The notes under the pieces are model-generated. The model saw only the letters and a program-made list of their open reading frames with translations, searched no databases and had not been told where the DNA came from. Below, one piece after another: positions 9,081 to 17,977 of a stretch of 20,420 bases of DNA. The stretch's first letter is position 1. Every line of letters starts with the position of its first letter. The DNA is from Prolixibacteraceae bacterium UBA6162 (lineage in GTDB: Bacteria; Bacteroidota; Bacteroidia; Bacteroidales; Prolixibacteraceae): assembly GCA_002428215.1 (NCBI GenBank), contig DIUI01000113.1:1-20420 (forward strand), written 5' to 3'. A program made the translations under genes and the position numbers.

Positions 9081-9689
9081 CTACAAGATGTAGAGAAGAA
9101 GGAAAAAATGGACAAATCCTAGTGGGAATCCGACCAGGGTTTCGGTAAGGGTATGCTTGCGAAGCAGCAATAGAGAGGAACCTACCAAACCCGAAACAAG
9201 AACAATAGCCAGCATGAGTGCAACAGGATTGGCATTAAGCCTGACCGCAATCGCAGTTACTGCCCCAAGTGCACTGCCCAACGCGGCCATATGCAAACTA
9301 ATTCTGCGATAGAGCGAAAGCACAATAAAGATTATCACGAGCAGGGTGCCGGCCAGTAAAATGATTTTAAACAGATTGAATAGTGGCATTTTGCTGAGCA
9401 GATAAAAACCCAGATAGTAGTATAGACCAATGAAAACCATGGCCACCCGGTTATCCGTCATGCCGGGAGCACTGGGAATCCACTTTTTGCCAAATTCAGA
9501 AATCAGAAGGGTTAATGCAGGCAGTATCCCCGTAGCCACAAAGACGACCACTAACAGCATTCTTTTGGCTGGCCATGTGTACATGGAAAAATGAAATCCG
9601 GAGTAGAGCAGTATAAGGGTTGTATAAGTAGGTATCAATAGTGGCGACAAAACCCATGAAACCATACGCGCAAAAATTCTGACCCCCAT
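9081..9689 (-). CDS. Multi-pass membrane protein with degenerate PAP2-like motifs
   Basis: I do not recognise a characterised family with certainty. The 202-residue protein is strongly hydrophobic with about six to seven predicted membrane segments (roughly 10-30, 43-65, 83-99, 105-127, 131-150, 152-174, 184-202). Two short stretches recall PAP2-type lipid phosphatases: SLHMAALG (131-138) in the place of the SGH motif, and RKHTLTETLVGFPLG (177-191) in the place of the SRxxxxxHxxxD motif. The first is incomplete and the last lacks the usual Asp, so phosphatase activity is doubtful. The frame stays open further upstream to 9764, but that would overlap the rpoN box. The ATG at 9689 lies one base after the rpoN stop codon, so translation is probably coupled to rpoN. 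It is the last gene of the asnS-rpoN operon. Confidence 0.75.
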   Translation of the reverse strand: MGVRIFARMVSWVLSPLLIPTYTTLILLYSGFHFSMYTWPAKRMLLVVVFVATGILPALTLLISEFGKKWIPSAPGMTDNRVAMVFIGLYYYLGFYLLSKMPLFNLFKIILLAGTLLVIIFIVLSLYRRISLHMAALGSALGAVTAIAVRLNANPVALMLAIVLVSGLVGSSLLLLRKHTLTETLVGFPLGFVHFFLLLYIL

Positions 9690-9690
9690 T

Positions 9691-11145
9691 TTACATCTCC
9701 TTCCTAAGGCGGGCAACCGGAATGTCAAGTTGCTCGCGGTATTTGGCCACAGTGCGGCGTGCAATATTGTACGATTTCTCCTTCAAAATTTCAGTGAGTC
9801 GCTCGTCGGTTAAAGGATGATGCTTGTCTTCGTTATCTATACACTCCTTAAGAATGGATTTGATTTCGCGGGTTGATACCTCCTCTCCGGTATCCTTCTG
9901 CATCGATTCAGAAAAGAAATACTTCACCGGATAGATCCCAAAATGGGTTTGGATATATTTGCTGTTCGACACCCTGGAAATGGTAGAAATATCAAACCCT
10001 GTTAATTCTGCGATATCCTTCAGAATCATCGGTTTTAACCGCGTTTCGTCGCCCTCCATAAAATAGGCTTTCTGAAAGTTGACGATTTCCGACATGGTAA
10101 TTAGCATAGTTTGTTGCCGTTGGTACAAAGCCTCGATAAACCATTTTGCCGAATCGACTTTTTGCTTTACAAACCCAACGGCCTCGCGGTTACTGCGATT
10201 GGGATTGTTTTTTTGGTGAACTAAACTCTTCAGCATCTCGAGGTAGCCTTCGTTGATCCTCAGTTCAGGCATGTTGCGCTGATTTAGGGTCAGTTGAAGT
10301 TCACCTTCCAGATTGTCGAGAATAAAATCAGGAACGATGTGCTGATTTACTTTACTCAGCGGGTTACTGTATGAACTGCCCGGTTTTGGGTTAAGCTTCA
10401 CTATGAGTTCGATAGCCTCCTTCAGTTCATCATCGCTCATTCCCAGTTTGCGGGTAATTTTATCGTAGTGCTTACGGGCAAACTCATCGAAAGTGTTGCG
10501 CACCACAGCGAGAGCTCCCGATTTTGCCGGGTGTTTTTTACGTTCGAGTTGCAATATTAGCGACTCCTGTAGGGTTCGTGCGGCAACACCCGGCGGATCG
10601 AAACCCTGCAGTATTTCAAGTATGGCTTCAAGTTCCTCTTCGGTAGCCTCAATGTTCTGATTAAACGCCAGATCGTCACTAATAGAAAGGAGATCGCGCC
10701 GTAAATACCCATCTTCGTCGATATTCCCAATGATGTATTCGGCCAGCATACGCTGCCGGTCATTCAGAAAGGCCATCCCCAGCTGCTCCAGTAAAAATTC
10801 ATGAAAAGTATCGCCTACCGAAAAGGGAACATCTACCTGTTTATCGTCGGGTGAGTAGTTGTTTACATTGAGTCTGTAGGTAGGGATTTCATCGTCGACT
10901 ACATAGTCCTCGACCGAAAACTCCTCATCGTCCTTATTTTCATCCGATCTTAGTTCGGGAGCCACGTCTTGTCCGTCCTCATAATTCTCGTCACTGTCGA
11001 GTTCAAGAACCGGATTCTCTTCCAGCTCCTTTTTAATGCGTTGCTCCAACTGAATAGCAGGTATTTCCAGCAGCTTAATAACCTGAATCTGCTGAGGCGA
11101 GAGCTTTTGTAGCAGTTTTTGCTGAAGCGATAACTTTTGTCTCAT
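9691..11145 (-). CDS. rpoN: RNA polymerase sigma-54 factor
   Basis: Sigma-54 directs RNA polymerase to -24/-12 promoters that need an AAA+ activator. The chosen start gives 484 residues beginning MRQKLSLQQKLLQKLSPQQ, the usual Gln/Leu-rich region I; a start 15 codons earlier (11190) is possible, but it adds an atypical leader, and GGAAGG sits just before the chosen ATG. Region II (about 50-95) is acidic. The core-binding domain follows, then the helix-turn-helix stretch LKDIAELTGFDISTISRVSN, and the RpoN box ARRTVAKYRE (462-471), intact and near the C-terminus. It lies 72 bases downstream of asnS in the same direction and ends one base before the membrane-protein start, so the three genes probably share the asnS promoter. 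No sigma-54 activator gene is in the window. Confidence 0.96.
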   Translation of the reverse strand: MRQKLSLQQKLLQKLSPQQIQVIKLLEIPAIQLEQRIKKELEENPVLELDSDENYEDGQDVAPELRSDENKDDEEFSVEDYVVDDEIPTYRLNVNNYSPDDKQVDVPFSVGDTFHEFLLEQLGMAFLNDRQRMLAEYIIGNIDEDGYLRRDLLSISDDLAFNQNIEATEEELEAILEILQGFDPPGVAARTLQESLILQLERKKHPAKSGALAVVRNTFDEFARKHYDKITRKLGMSDDELKEAIELIVKLNPKPGSSYSNPLSKVNQHIVPDFILDNLEGELQLTLNQRNMPELRINEGYLEMLKSLVHQKNNPNRSNREAVGFVKQKVDSAKWFIEALYQRQQTMLITMSEIVNFQKAYFMEGDETRLKPMILKDIAELTGFDISTISRVSNSKYIQTHFGIYPVKYFFSESMQKDTGEEVSTREIKSILKECIDNEDKHHPLTDERLTEILKEKSYNIARRTVAKYREQLDIPVARLRKEM

Positions 11146-11217
11146 ACCTTCCGGGGCGCATTTTTCCAAAAGTAGCAAAAATTTCGGCAAGCAGCGGTGC
11201 TTCCCGGATCCTGCGCT

Positions 11218-12654
11218 TTAAAACTCAGCATTCTTGGGAGTTCGCGGAAAAGGAATAACATCGCGAATGTTACCCATTCCGGTAACAAAGAGAATAAAGC
11301 GTTCGAAGCCGAGACCAAAACCGCTGTGCGGCACTGTTCCAAACCTCCGGGTATCGAGAAACCAATCCATCTCTTCAACCGGAATATGCATCTCCTGCAT
11401 TCTGGTTAGGAGTTTCTCGAGGTTTTCCTCTCGCTGAGATCCTCCGATAATTTCACCAATTTGAGGAAAAAGAACATCCATGGCAGCAACCGTTTTTTGG
11501 TCGTCGTTCTGCTTCATGTAAAAGGCCTTAATCTCTTTGGGATAGTTTATCAGTATGACCGGTTTTTTGAAATGCCTTTCAACAAGATAGCGTTCGTGCT
11601 CACTCTGGAGATCGGTTCCCCACTCAACCGGAAACTGAAATTTCTTCTTTTTGAAATGGTTCGAGTTGCGCAATATTTCAATGGCCTCGGTATAGGTTAG
11701 CCGCACAAAATCGTTGTCGGCCACAAATTGCAGTTTCTCGATCAAGTCCATCGACTGCTGATCGGCAGGTTTGCCCTTCTCCTCCTCTTTCAATCGGTTG
11801 GCCAAAAATTTTAAATCATCGGCACAGTGGCTTAAAGTATAGCGAATCAAATATTTCAGAAAATCTTCGGCCAGATCCATGTTGTCATGGAGCTCGTAAA
11901 ACGCCATCTCAGGTTCAATCATCCAAAACTCTGCGAGGTGACGAGATGTATTCGAATTTTCGGCCCTGAAGGTTGGACCGAAAGTATAGATCTCGCCAAG
12001 GGCAGTGGCACCAAGTTCGCCCTCGAGCTGACCCGATACAGTGAGATTGGTAGCCTTCCCGAAAAAATCTTCCTCATAATTAACCTCGCCCGATTCGGTA
12101 AGTGGGGGATTCTTTGCGTCGAGGGTAGTTACCCGAAACATCTGCCCTGCGCCCTCGGCATCAGACCCGGTAATAATAGGGGTATGCAGATAATAGAATC
12201 CACGGTCGTTAAAATATTGATGCACTGCAAAAGCCACCGCATGACGAATGCGAAATATAGCACTGAAAGTATTGGTGCGAAAGCGCAGATGGCCATTTTC
12301 GCGTAAAAACTCCAGAGAGTGCTTTTTGGGTTGAATGGGATAAACTTCCGGGTCGGAAGTTCCATAAATATCAATGGCTTCGGCGTTGAGTTCGAGCGAC
12401 TGACCACTACCCTGCGAGGCAACCAGAGTTCCGGTAACCCCCAGCGAGGCACTGGTGGAGATATCCTTCATAAACTCCTCCCCAAACAGGGCAGCATCGG
12501 CAACTATCTGTAGGTTGTGGATTGTGGATCCATCATTCAGGGCAATAAAACTTACATTTTTACTGCCACGGCGGGTTCTAACCCACCCTTTTACCAAAAC
12601 GCGCTCACCGGCAACACCGTGCGCCAAAATCTCTTTAATCTTCCTGCGTATCAT
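11218..12654 (-). CDS. asnS: Asparaginyl-tRNA synthetase
   Basis: This class II synthetase charges tRNA-Asn with asparagine in the cytoplasm. The chosen start gives 478 residues, near the usual 465-470. An N-terminal OB-fold anticodon-binding domain (about 15-100, [20 protein letters not shown]) precedes the catalytic core. Motif 2 is at about 229-250 ([20 protein letters not shown]). Motif 3 begins near 445 ([20 protein letters not shown]), and the protein ends RTPKNAEF, typical of AsnRS rather than AspRS. The frame is open to an ATG at 12690, but [13 protein letters not shown] at 12654 matches the family's start, and a promoter box at 12680-12687 would leave the longer start outside the transcript. 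It is the first gene of the asnS-rpoN-membrane protein operon. Confidence 0.96.
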   Translation of the reverse strand: MIRRKIKEILAHGVAGERVLVKGWVRTRRGSKNVSFIALNDGSTIHNLQIVADAALFGEEFMKDISTSASLGVTGTLVASQGSGQSLELNAEAIDIYGTSDPEVYPIQPKKHSLEFLRENGHLRFRTNTFSAIFRIRHAVAFAVHQYFNDRGFYYLHTPIITGSDAEGAGQMFRVTTLDAKNPPLTESGEVNYEEDFFGKATNLTVSGQLEGELGATALGEIYTFGPTFRAENSNTSRHLAEFWMIEPEMAFYELHDNMDLAEDFLKYLIRYTLSHCADDLKFLANRLKEEEKGKPADQQSMDLIEKLQFVADNDFVRLTYTEAIEILRNSNHFKKKKFQFPVEWGTDLQSEHERYLVERHFKKPVILINYPKEIKAFYMKQNDDQKTVAAMDVLFPQIGEIIGGSQREENLEKLLTRMQEMHIPVEEMDWFLDTRRFGTVPHSGFGLGFERFILFVTGMGNIRDVIPFPRTPKNAEF

Positions 12655-12679
12655 ACTTATCGTCAATTTCCGAAGCTCA

Positions 12680-12712
12680 CAAAAGTACAATATCCTCTTT
12701 ATAAACCTTCAA
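12680..12712 (-). promoter_or_regulatory. Predicted promoter of the asnS-rpoN operon
   Basis: On the minus strand, TTG (12712-12710) is followed after 22 bases by TACTTTTG (12687-12680), matching the Bacteroidota vegetative pattern TTTG / TAnnTTTG. The implied transcript start, about 6 bases downstream, leaves a leader of about 20 nt before the asnS ATG at 12654 and supports that start over 12690. Confidence 0.6.
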
Positions 12713-12985
12713 CATTATCAGCAGAACTTAAAACAAGCTGTTGAGTTTTTACGCCATCAGACACAACAAATTGATTCATGCGTAGAATATTCGACACCTC
12801 GGGTCAAAACATCTAATAATTAAAGGATTTGAATAACCGTCAGCATTGGGCCATGCAAGTACTGGCTGCAAAATCAACAACAGCCTATCTTTGCAATCCC
12901 GTCGAAAAGTATCACAACCGATATTGACTGTGGGTTGCCTTAAAACCAGGGGACTACTGCTTATAAGATGTTTTGGCTCGTAGCA
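12688..12985. other. Non-coding region between ilvE and the asnS promoter
   Basis: Together with the asnS promoter and leader, 331 bases here lack a gene. I see no convincing terminator for ilvE. A plus-strand TATCTTTG (12886-12893) matches a Bacteroidota -7 box and would drive transcription antisense into the 3' end of ilvE, but no -33 element is at the right distance. Confidence 0.5.
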
Positions 12986-13999
12986 CTATTCGACCACGGT
13001 TACCCAACCGTAGGGATCCGGTTCATCGCCATACTGAATTGCCCGCAGCTTATCGTACAACTTTTTGCTCCACACGCCGGGCTCTGTGCCGTAAACATAT
13101 TCGTGGTCCTCGTCGGCATCATAAATACGTTTTATAGGCGAAATTACTGCCGCAGTGCCACAAGCTCCTACCTCTTCGAACGTTGAGAGTTCCTGGTAAG
13201 CAACCTTCCGCTGTTCCACTTTAAGGCCCATATCGGCTGCAAGCTGCATAAGGCTCTTATTGGTTATCGAAGGTAAAATGGAATCACTTTGGGGGGTAAC
13301 ATAGGTGTTGTCTTTAATACCGAAGAAATTGGCAGGACCACACTCATCAAGGTATTTCTTCTCCTTACTGTCGAGATAAAGTACCGCAGAGTATCCACCC
13401 TTCTTTGCCTTGTTTCCGGCCACCATGCTGGCCGCATAATTACCACCTACCTTATACCTTCCGGTTCCCTGCGGAGCAGCCCTGTCGTATTCCCGCATTA
13501 TCACCAGGTCGGTTGGATGAAATCCGGCTGGAAAATAGGGGCCAACCGGCATTACAAATACCACAAAAAGATACTCTTCGGAGGGTTTGACCCCAATTTC
13601 GGGACCCGACCCAAACAGCAAGGGACGTATATAAAGGGCTGCCTCTGATTCGCGGGGCGGAACATATTGGGCATTCATTTGGACAGCCAGCTTCACGGCC
13701 TTCTCAAAGATTTCGGCAGGCAGTCGCTGCATCATAATCCCATCGCTCGACGATTGCATCCGGGCAGCATTGTCGGCCATGCGGAAGATCCGGATTTTAC
13801 CATCGCGGCCACGGAATGCTTTCATTCCCTCGAAGGCCTCTTGTCCGTAATGCAGTGCTGTAGCAGCCATGTGAACATTGAGGTATTCAGACGAACTGAT
13901 TTCCAGCTCACCCCACTTGCCATTTCGATAGTAGCAGCGAATATTGTAATCGGTTTTGCGGTATCCAAATCCCAGATTTTTCCAATCTATGTTTTCCAT
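12986..13999 (-). CDS. ilvE: Branched-chain amino acid aminotransferase
   Basis: This PLP enzyme of fold type IV performs the last step of leucine, isoleucine and valine synthesis and the first step of their breakdown, exchanging amino groups with 2-oxoglutarate/glutamate. The chosen start gives 337 residues (MENIDWKNLGFGYRKTDYNI); an ATG ten codons upstream (14029) would overlap the predicted -7 box. Visible motifs are ALHYGQEAFEGMKAFR (48-63), the PLP lysine Lys183 in GTGRYKVGGNYAA, and EVGACGTAAVISPI near the C-terminus, which binds the cofactor phosphate. These mark it as BCAT rather than D-amino-acid transaminase or 4-amino-4-deoxychorismate lyase. It stands alone, with no other ilv or leu gene in the window, and appears to have its own promoter. 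Confidence 0.95.
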   Translation of the reverse strand: MENIDWKNLGFGYRKTDYNIRCYYRNGKWGELEISSSEYLNVHMAATALHYGQEAFEGMKAFRGRDGKIRIFRMADNAARMQSSSDGIMMQRLPAEIFEKAVKLAVQMNAQYVPPRESEAALYIRPLLFGSGPEIGVKPSEEYLFVVFVMPVGPYFPAGFHPTDLVIMREYDRAAPQGTGRYKVGGNYAASMVAGNKAKKGGYSAVLYLDSKEKKYLDECGPANFFGIKDNTYVTPQSDSILPSITNKSLMQLAADMGLKVEQRKVAYQELSTFEEVGACGTAAVISPIKRIYDADEDHEYVYGTEPGVWSKKLYDKLRAIQYGDEPDPYGWVTVVE

Positions 14000-14026
14000 A
14001 ATGCACGCTTCTGATTGCCGGTTAAA

Positions 14027-14034
14027 CAAAATTA
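14027..14034 (-). promoter_or_regulatory. Predicted -7 box of ilvE
   Basis: The minus-strand sequence TAATTTTG fits TAnnTTTG and lies 28 bases before the ATG at 13999, the same spacing as at asnS. A -33 TTTG at the normal distance is not evident. Confidence 0.5.
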
Positions 14035-14237
14035 ATAACCCTTCAAATTAACGAAAAATTAGCCACACAAAGCCCGACATTTATCAGTTTGAAAGAAATA
14101 GTACCGTAGTTTATACCTATAACTAAAAACCATTATTAGGTGTTTTGGAAGGCATGCAACATTGAATTCACCGTTGGCAGAGTATTAATTTAGCTACCTG
14201 CCCACGAACATTCAAAAAAAGGAAAGAGGGCTGGGTA

Positions 14238-14411
14238 TCAGTGCCCCCTGCGCATCCATAGCCTCACGAAGAAGAGCAGTGCAGCAAGCACCAAAACCAC
14301 AAAAGTAAGCACCGGGGGTATCACAACTGTATTGGTAAAGTGATTTATTACCATTAGTCCCAACGATAGGGTTAAAAGCGCGTAAGCGCCATTTACAATT
14401 CGTTTCACCAT
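14238..14411 (-). CDS. Small two-helix membrane protein, 57 residues
   Basis: I do not recognise this protein. The frame starts at ATG 14411 (MVKRIVNGAYALLTL), ends at TGA 14240-14238, and encodes 57 residues. Two hydrophobic segments are obvious: about residues 5-25 and 29-50, the second starting VVIPPVLTFVVLVLAALLFF. Basic residues at the N-terminus (Lys3, Arg4) and in the C-terminal tail RLWMRRGH suggest both ends face the cytoplasm. It begins 14 bases after the DUF2797 stop codon on the same strand, so it looks like the last gene of the holB operon. The clean hydrophobic pattern, charge placement and tight spacing support a real gene; no Shine-Dalgarno sequence is seen. Confidence 0.65.
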   Translation of the reverse strand: MVKRIVNGAYALLTLSLGLMVINHFTNTVVIPPVLTFVVLVLAALLFFVRLWMRRGH

Positions 14412-14425
14412 AATAATTGGAGTGT

Positions 14426-15223
14426 TTAGATGGATTGAGCTTTAATAAAATAGCCGTTGTGCTTTCTTATATTCAAAACCTGTCCGTCGTCAAAAATCAG
14501 ATACTGTCCTTTGATACCCGTTAGCACCCCTGAAATAACGGGCGACTTATCGAACGAGAGGGAAGTCACTTTCTGGGGATATTGAAGCACAGGATATTCA
14601 ATGGTGTGTGCTGAAGTCTGACGGTAGGCATATTTGCGCAACTCAGGGGTTAACAGGTCGATAGCCTTTTCTCTTTCTTGCTCAAGATCCACTGCTATAT
14701 TTTTATTCTGAAGCATCTCCCGCCAGTTGGTTTTATCAGTATAAAACTGCTTTAGCCACACCTCGATTATACCGGCAATATGCCGGTTGGGTGTTCTTGC
14801 TATTGCGATGGCCGACGAAGCACCCTGGTCAATCCACCGCACCGGAATCTGATGATGCCTGGTAACGCCCACCTTCAGATCTGAAGAGGTAGCAAGATAG
14901 ACGATATGGTCGATTAAATCGTGCTCCCTGGCCCACGCCATATCGCGTGCTATTCCCAGATGGGCCTTACTCAGCTCGGGGCGCATCACCGATTCGCTTG
15001 TTTCGGGAGCAGTTTGCAAACAGTTATAACAGTACCCCTGAGAGAAAGAGGTTTTGGTAAGCTTGCCGCAACCGATGCAGTTAATCTGTCCGGTAAATTC
15101 CAGCGTAATTCTCTTTCCCAGCAGCAGATTTAGCGGCAAACAACTGCTTCCTATGGGAAGACTGTACTGTACCGGTTTCCCGGTTTCGCTATTCATCTTT
15201 AACAGGTTGCCTTCGAGCATCAT
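14426..15223 (-). CDS. DUF2797 domain protein with N-terminal zinc ribbon
   Basis: This is a conserved cytoplasmic protein of unknown function, 265 residues. Cys49, Cys52, Cys65 and Cys68 (CIGCGK, then GYCYNC) form a four-cysteine zinc site. Downstream, HIVYLATSSDLKVGVTRHHQ followed by RWIDQGASSAIAIARTPN and a conserved Glu in HIAGIIEVWL recall the GIY-YIG nuclease fold, to which the DUF2797 family has been likened; whether it cuts nucleic acid is not known to me. Two adjacent ATG codons (15223 and 15220) could serve as start. It begins 23 bases after the M28 peptidase stop codon and is followed after 14 bases by the small membrane protein, so it belongs to the holB operon. Confidence 0.85.
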   Translation of the reverse strand: MMLEGNLLKMNSETGKPVQYSLPIGSSCLPLNLLLGKRITLEFTGQINCIGCGKLTKTSFSQGYCYNCLQTAPETSESVMRPELSKAHLGIARDMAWAREHDLIDHIVYLATSSDLKVGVTRHHQIPVRWIDQGASSAIAIARTPNRHIAGIIEVWLKQFYTDKTNWREMLQNKNIAVDLEQEREKAIDLLTPELRKYAYRQTSAHTIEYPVLQYPQKVTSLSFDKSPVISGVLTGIKGQYLIFDDGQVLNIRKHNGYFIKAQSI

Positions 15224-15246
15224 AGCAATGAGGTTTAGGGTTGTGG

Positions 15247-16734
15247 TTACAAGTTCCTGTCGTTGGCTATTCCCAAAATTCCGAGGTAAAGCAATTTGGC
15301 TGCATCTTCCATGATCTCCGGCGTAAGGCCATCGGTATTATCGAGCGGATGGTGGTAGTAAACTGGCTTAACACTTCCGGTAGTATACAGACCAAAAACT
15401 GTGTATCCGGCCTTTTCAAAAACTGCTCCGTCGGTGCGTGGTCGGCCAAATTGAGGGCGGACTTCGGAAGCTGTTAGCGATCGGTGCAGATAGGTCTGGT
15501 TGCCGGAAACAAAATGCTGCAGTAGTTCAGGGTGACTCTGAGCTCCGGCTAAATGAAAACCAGTGCCATTGCCCACCATATCGAGATTAATCATCAGCCG
15601 GGTTTTTGCCTGATCCCATAGAGGTTCACTTACCGCCAGTGAACTTCCATAAAGCCCGCACTCTTCGCCTCCAAAAAAGACAAAGATGATGGTACGGTCT
15701 GGCCGGATTTCAGACATGGCCAGAGCTTTGGCCGCGGCCATAATATCGGCTACCCCCGAAGCGTTGTCGAGAGCCCCCGGGAATAGCATCCCGGGACTTC
15801 CCACTCCATCGAGATGGGCGCCAACAATGATGGCTTCCTTTTGGAGCATCGGATCGCCACCTTCGATGATACCGACAACATTGCACGACATTGTATTTGG
15901 ATGGTGCATTGTGGTTGCCGAGATTCCAACCCTGCGTTGTAAGGGAAACGACTGGGGCGCAAATTGGGAAACAATCGTATTTTTTAGTTCAGAGAACTTT
16001 CTTCCGGTGGTATTCAGCAGTTCCTGGGCAGCCTCCTCACTTATATGGGCAACTACAAATCCGTCGATATACGAAGTGTTGGGATTGGCTACCAGGCCTA
16101 CGTATAGCACACCAACAGCTCCCAATTCGTGTGCCCGTTGTAACTTATAACGATGGTAACTGTATGGTTCCCATTTTGAAAGGTTTTCGTCGTTTTGGGC
16201 GTATGGAACACCCGCCTCAATCATAACAATCTTGTTTCGGACATCAATGCCGGCATAGTCGTCGTAACCAAGTTCAAGTGCAGTAATTCCAAAGCCGGTG
16301 TAAACTACTTCGCCGTAAATGTTGCCGGTGGCGGAATTGGATCCGGGATAGAAGTCATCCGGAAATTTGAGTTCCCGGGGAGCCGAGCCAGAGCCGGCAG
16401 AAGGAAACAGAGTTACCGATCCGGGAGAGAGAACTTCGGTCCAGGCATTCGGGAACCACTGAAAAAAGCTGGAATCGCCCACTCCGGGTTTCAGACCCCA
16501 GGTTTCGAGGTGACCGGCGACCCACTTGGCGGCCTCAATGTATTCGGGCGAACCCGACATTCGACCTTTGAATCTGTCGGAACTCAAATGTGTGGCATAG
16601 TCGAGCAAATCGTGGCTCGAAATAGAGTGGAATACCTTCAGGTCGACCAAAGGCTGGGCATTTGTCACGCTGGCCATAGGCAGCATTACCGCCCACAACA
16701 GACATACTAAAAACACCTTTTTCAAAATTGACAT
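15247..16734 (-). CDS. Secreted M28-family zinc aminopeptidase
   Basis: This is a peptidase of the M28 family (co-catalytic zinc aminopeptidases), probably exported to the periplasm. The chosen start gives 495 residues with a signal peptide (about 1-26, MSILKKVFLVCLLWAVMLPM then ASVTNA); the in-frame ATG at 16767 would add eleven polar residues before it. A PA-type insert occupies about 130-260. The catalytic domain shows the full set: His307 in GAHLDG, bridging Asp323 in ALDNASG, Glu357 (base) and Glu358 (ligand) in FFGGEECGL, Asp385 in NLDMVG, and His461 in YYHHPLD. All metal ligands are present, so activity is expected. The substrate is unknown; dipeptide or N-terminal residue removal is usual. 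It lies 48 bases downstream of holB in the same operon. Confidence 0.92.
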   Translation of the reverse strand: MSILKKVFLVCLLWAVMLPMASVTNAQPLVDLKVFHSISSHDLLDYATHLSSDRFKGRMSGSPEYIEAAKWVAGHLETWGLKPGVGDSSFFQWFPNAWTEVLSPGSVTLFPSAGSGSAPRELKFPDDFYPGSNSATGNIYGEVVYTGFGITALELGYDDYAGIDVRNKIVMIEAGVPYAQNDENLSKWEPYSYHRYKLQRAHELGAVGVLYVGLVANPNTSYIDGFVVAHISEEAAQELLNTTGRKFSELKNTIVSQFAPQSFPLQRRVGISATTMHHPNTMSCNVVGIIEGGDPMLQKEAIIVGAHLDGVGSPGMLFPGALDNASGVADIMAAAKALAMSEIRPDRTIIFVFFGGEECGLYGSSLAVSEPLWDQAKTRLMINLDMVGNGTGFHLAGAQSHPELLQHFVSGNQTYLHRSLTASEVRPQFGRPRTDGAVFEKAGYTVFGLYTTGSVKPVYYHHPLDNTDGLTPEIMEDAAKLLYLGILGIANDRNL

Positions 16735-16782
16735 ATTAGAGGCTTTACATCGTTGGTTTTGAATCATAGCGGTAAATCACCC

Positions 16783-17925
16783 TCACTTTCTGATAATACG
16801 GATAATGGACAACAAAACGTCGGCAAAAACAATTTTTGGGTTTCCGTTGCGGCTTATATGCAGATGTCCGGCTTCGAAAAGTTCGTTAAAAAGGGCGACG
16901 TTGCGTTCGTTTATGAAGGGTGAAAACTTAGACCCAAATTCTGATTCGGATTTGTTTAAACTAACCAGCGCCGGGTTCTGCAGATTAAGCATAAAGAACT
17001 CCCGGGTCATAACCATGGCATATTGAAAGAACTCCTTCTGCCGCTCCCGGCCTATTGCGGCCAGCTCCTCGGCCAGATCGAGCAGTTCGGGAATTAAAGC
17101 AGTGTTTTTATTGGCCACATAGGCCTTGCGCATCATGGTTTGAAATACCTCGAAGAAGTATTGCTTGTCTTCTCCTGGCATCGCAAACTCAAGAGCCCGG
17201 AGATAATCGCCCCGACCGTGCCTGACCATACCTGCCACCAAGGATGGATCGTAAAGACCTTCGGCCACCAGCGAATCCTGAAGGTCGTTGTCGGCGATGC
17301 GGGGAATGGCAATCAGCTGTGTGCGGGAGCGAATGGTTGCCAAAATCTCTGCTTCATTGTCGGTTACCAACAGCAAAATCGTAAATGGAGGCGGTTCCTC
17401 GATTAGTTTCAGCAATTTATTGGCGCAGGCTATGTTCATCTTTTCCGGCAACCAAATCACCATAATTTTAAAGTCCGACTCGAACGGCTTGCTGTTTAGT
17501 TTTTTAAGAATAGCCTCGCTTTCGTGGGCATAGATGGTTAACTGGGCATTGTCGGCCCCAAGTTTTGTTCCCCACTGCTGTAATCCGAAATAGTGCGTAC
17601 TCAGCAACTGCTCTCTCCACTGAGGAAGAAATTCGTCGCAATAAACAAGCTTCCCCGATCCGGAAGGCTTGAAAACGGGAAACACAAAGTGTAGATCGGG
17701 ATGGGCTAACTTTGCATATTTACGGCACGACGGACAGGTACCACAGCTATCCGCGTCACTGCGCATGGTGCAGGAGATATACTGGGCATAGGCAATGGCC
17801 AATCCCAACTTTCCGCTTCCGGCCGATCCGGAGAATAGTTGAGCATGGCTAATCCGTTGGTCGGTTACCGTATTGATAAGTCGCTTTTTAACCTGTTGCT
17901 GACCGATTACATCTTTGAAAAACAT
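16783..17925 (-). CDS. holB: DNA polymerase III delta prime subunit
   Basis: Delta prime is the stator subunit of the clamp loader that places the sliding clamp on DNA. The 380-residue protein starts MFFKDVIGQQQVKKRLINTV; an ATG 22 codons upstream (17991) would precede the predicted promoter and adds a non-family leader. It has a Walker A-like GSAGSGK (33-39), a zinc module with Cys52, Cys61, Cys64 and Cys67 (CGTCPSCRKYAKL), the delta-prime element PEKMNIACANKLLKLIEEPP in place of a functional DExH box, and RSRTQL, the SRC-like motif. tau/gamma (DnaX) would be about 500 residues or longer with a DExx box, so delta prime is favoured. It is the first gene of an operon with the M28 peptidase, the DUF2797 protein and the small membrane protein, and is divergent from pgk. 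Confidence 0.9.
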   Translation of the reverse strand: MFFKDVIGQQQVKKRLINTVTDQRISHAQLFSGSAGSGKLGLAIAYAQYISCTMRSDADSCGTCPSCRKYAKLAHPDLHFVFPVFKPSGSGKLVYCDEFLPQWREQLLSTHYFGLQQWGTKLGADNAQLTIYAHESEAILKKLNSKPFESDFKIMVIWLPEKMNIACANKLLKLIEEPPPFTILLLVTDNEAEILATIRSRTQLIAIPRIADNDLQDSLVAEGLYDPSLVAGMVRHGRGDYLRALEFAMPGEDKQYFFEVFQTMMRKAYVANKNTALIPELLDLAEELAAIGRERQKEFFQYAMVMTREFFMLNLQNPALVSLNKSESEFGSKFSPFINERNVALFNELFEAGHLHISRNGNPKIVFADVLLSIIRIIRK

Positions 17926-17977
17926 ACTATTAACACTTATTAAGCCACCACCGTAGCACCTTGCAGGGTCTGAAAGC

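Noticed and set aside
12968..13186. 72-codon plus-strand frame behind a TATCTTTG box
   Set aside because: It is mostly antisense to ilvE coding sequence, and its hydrophobic stretch follows from the complementary codons.
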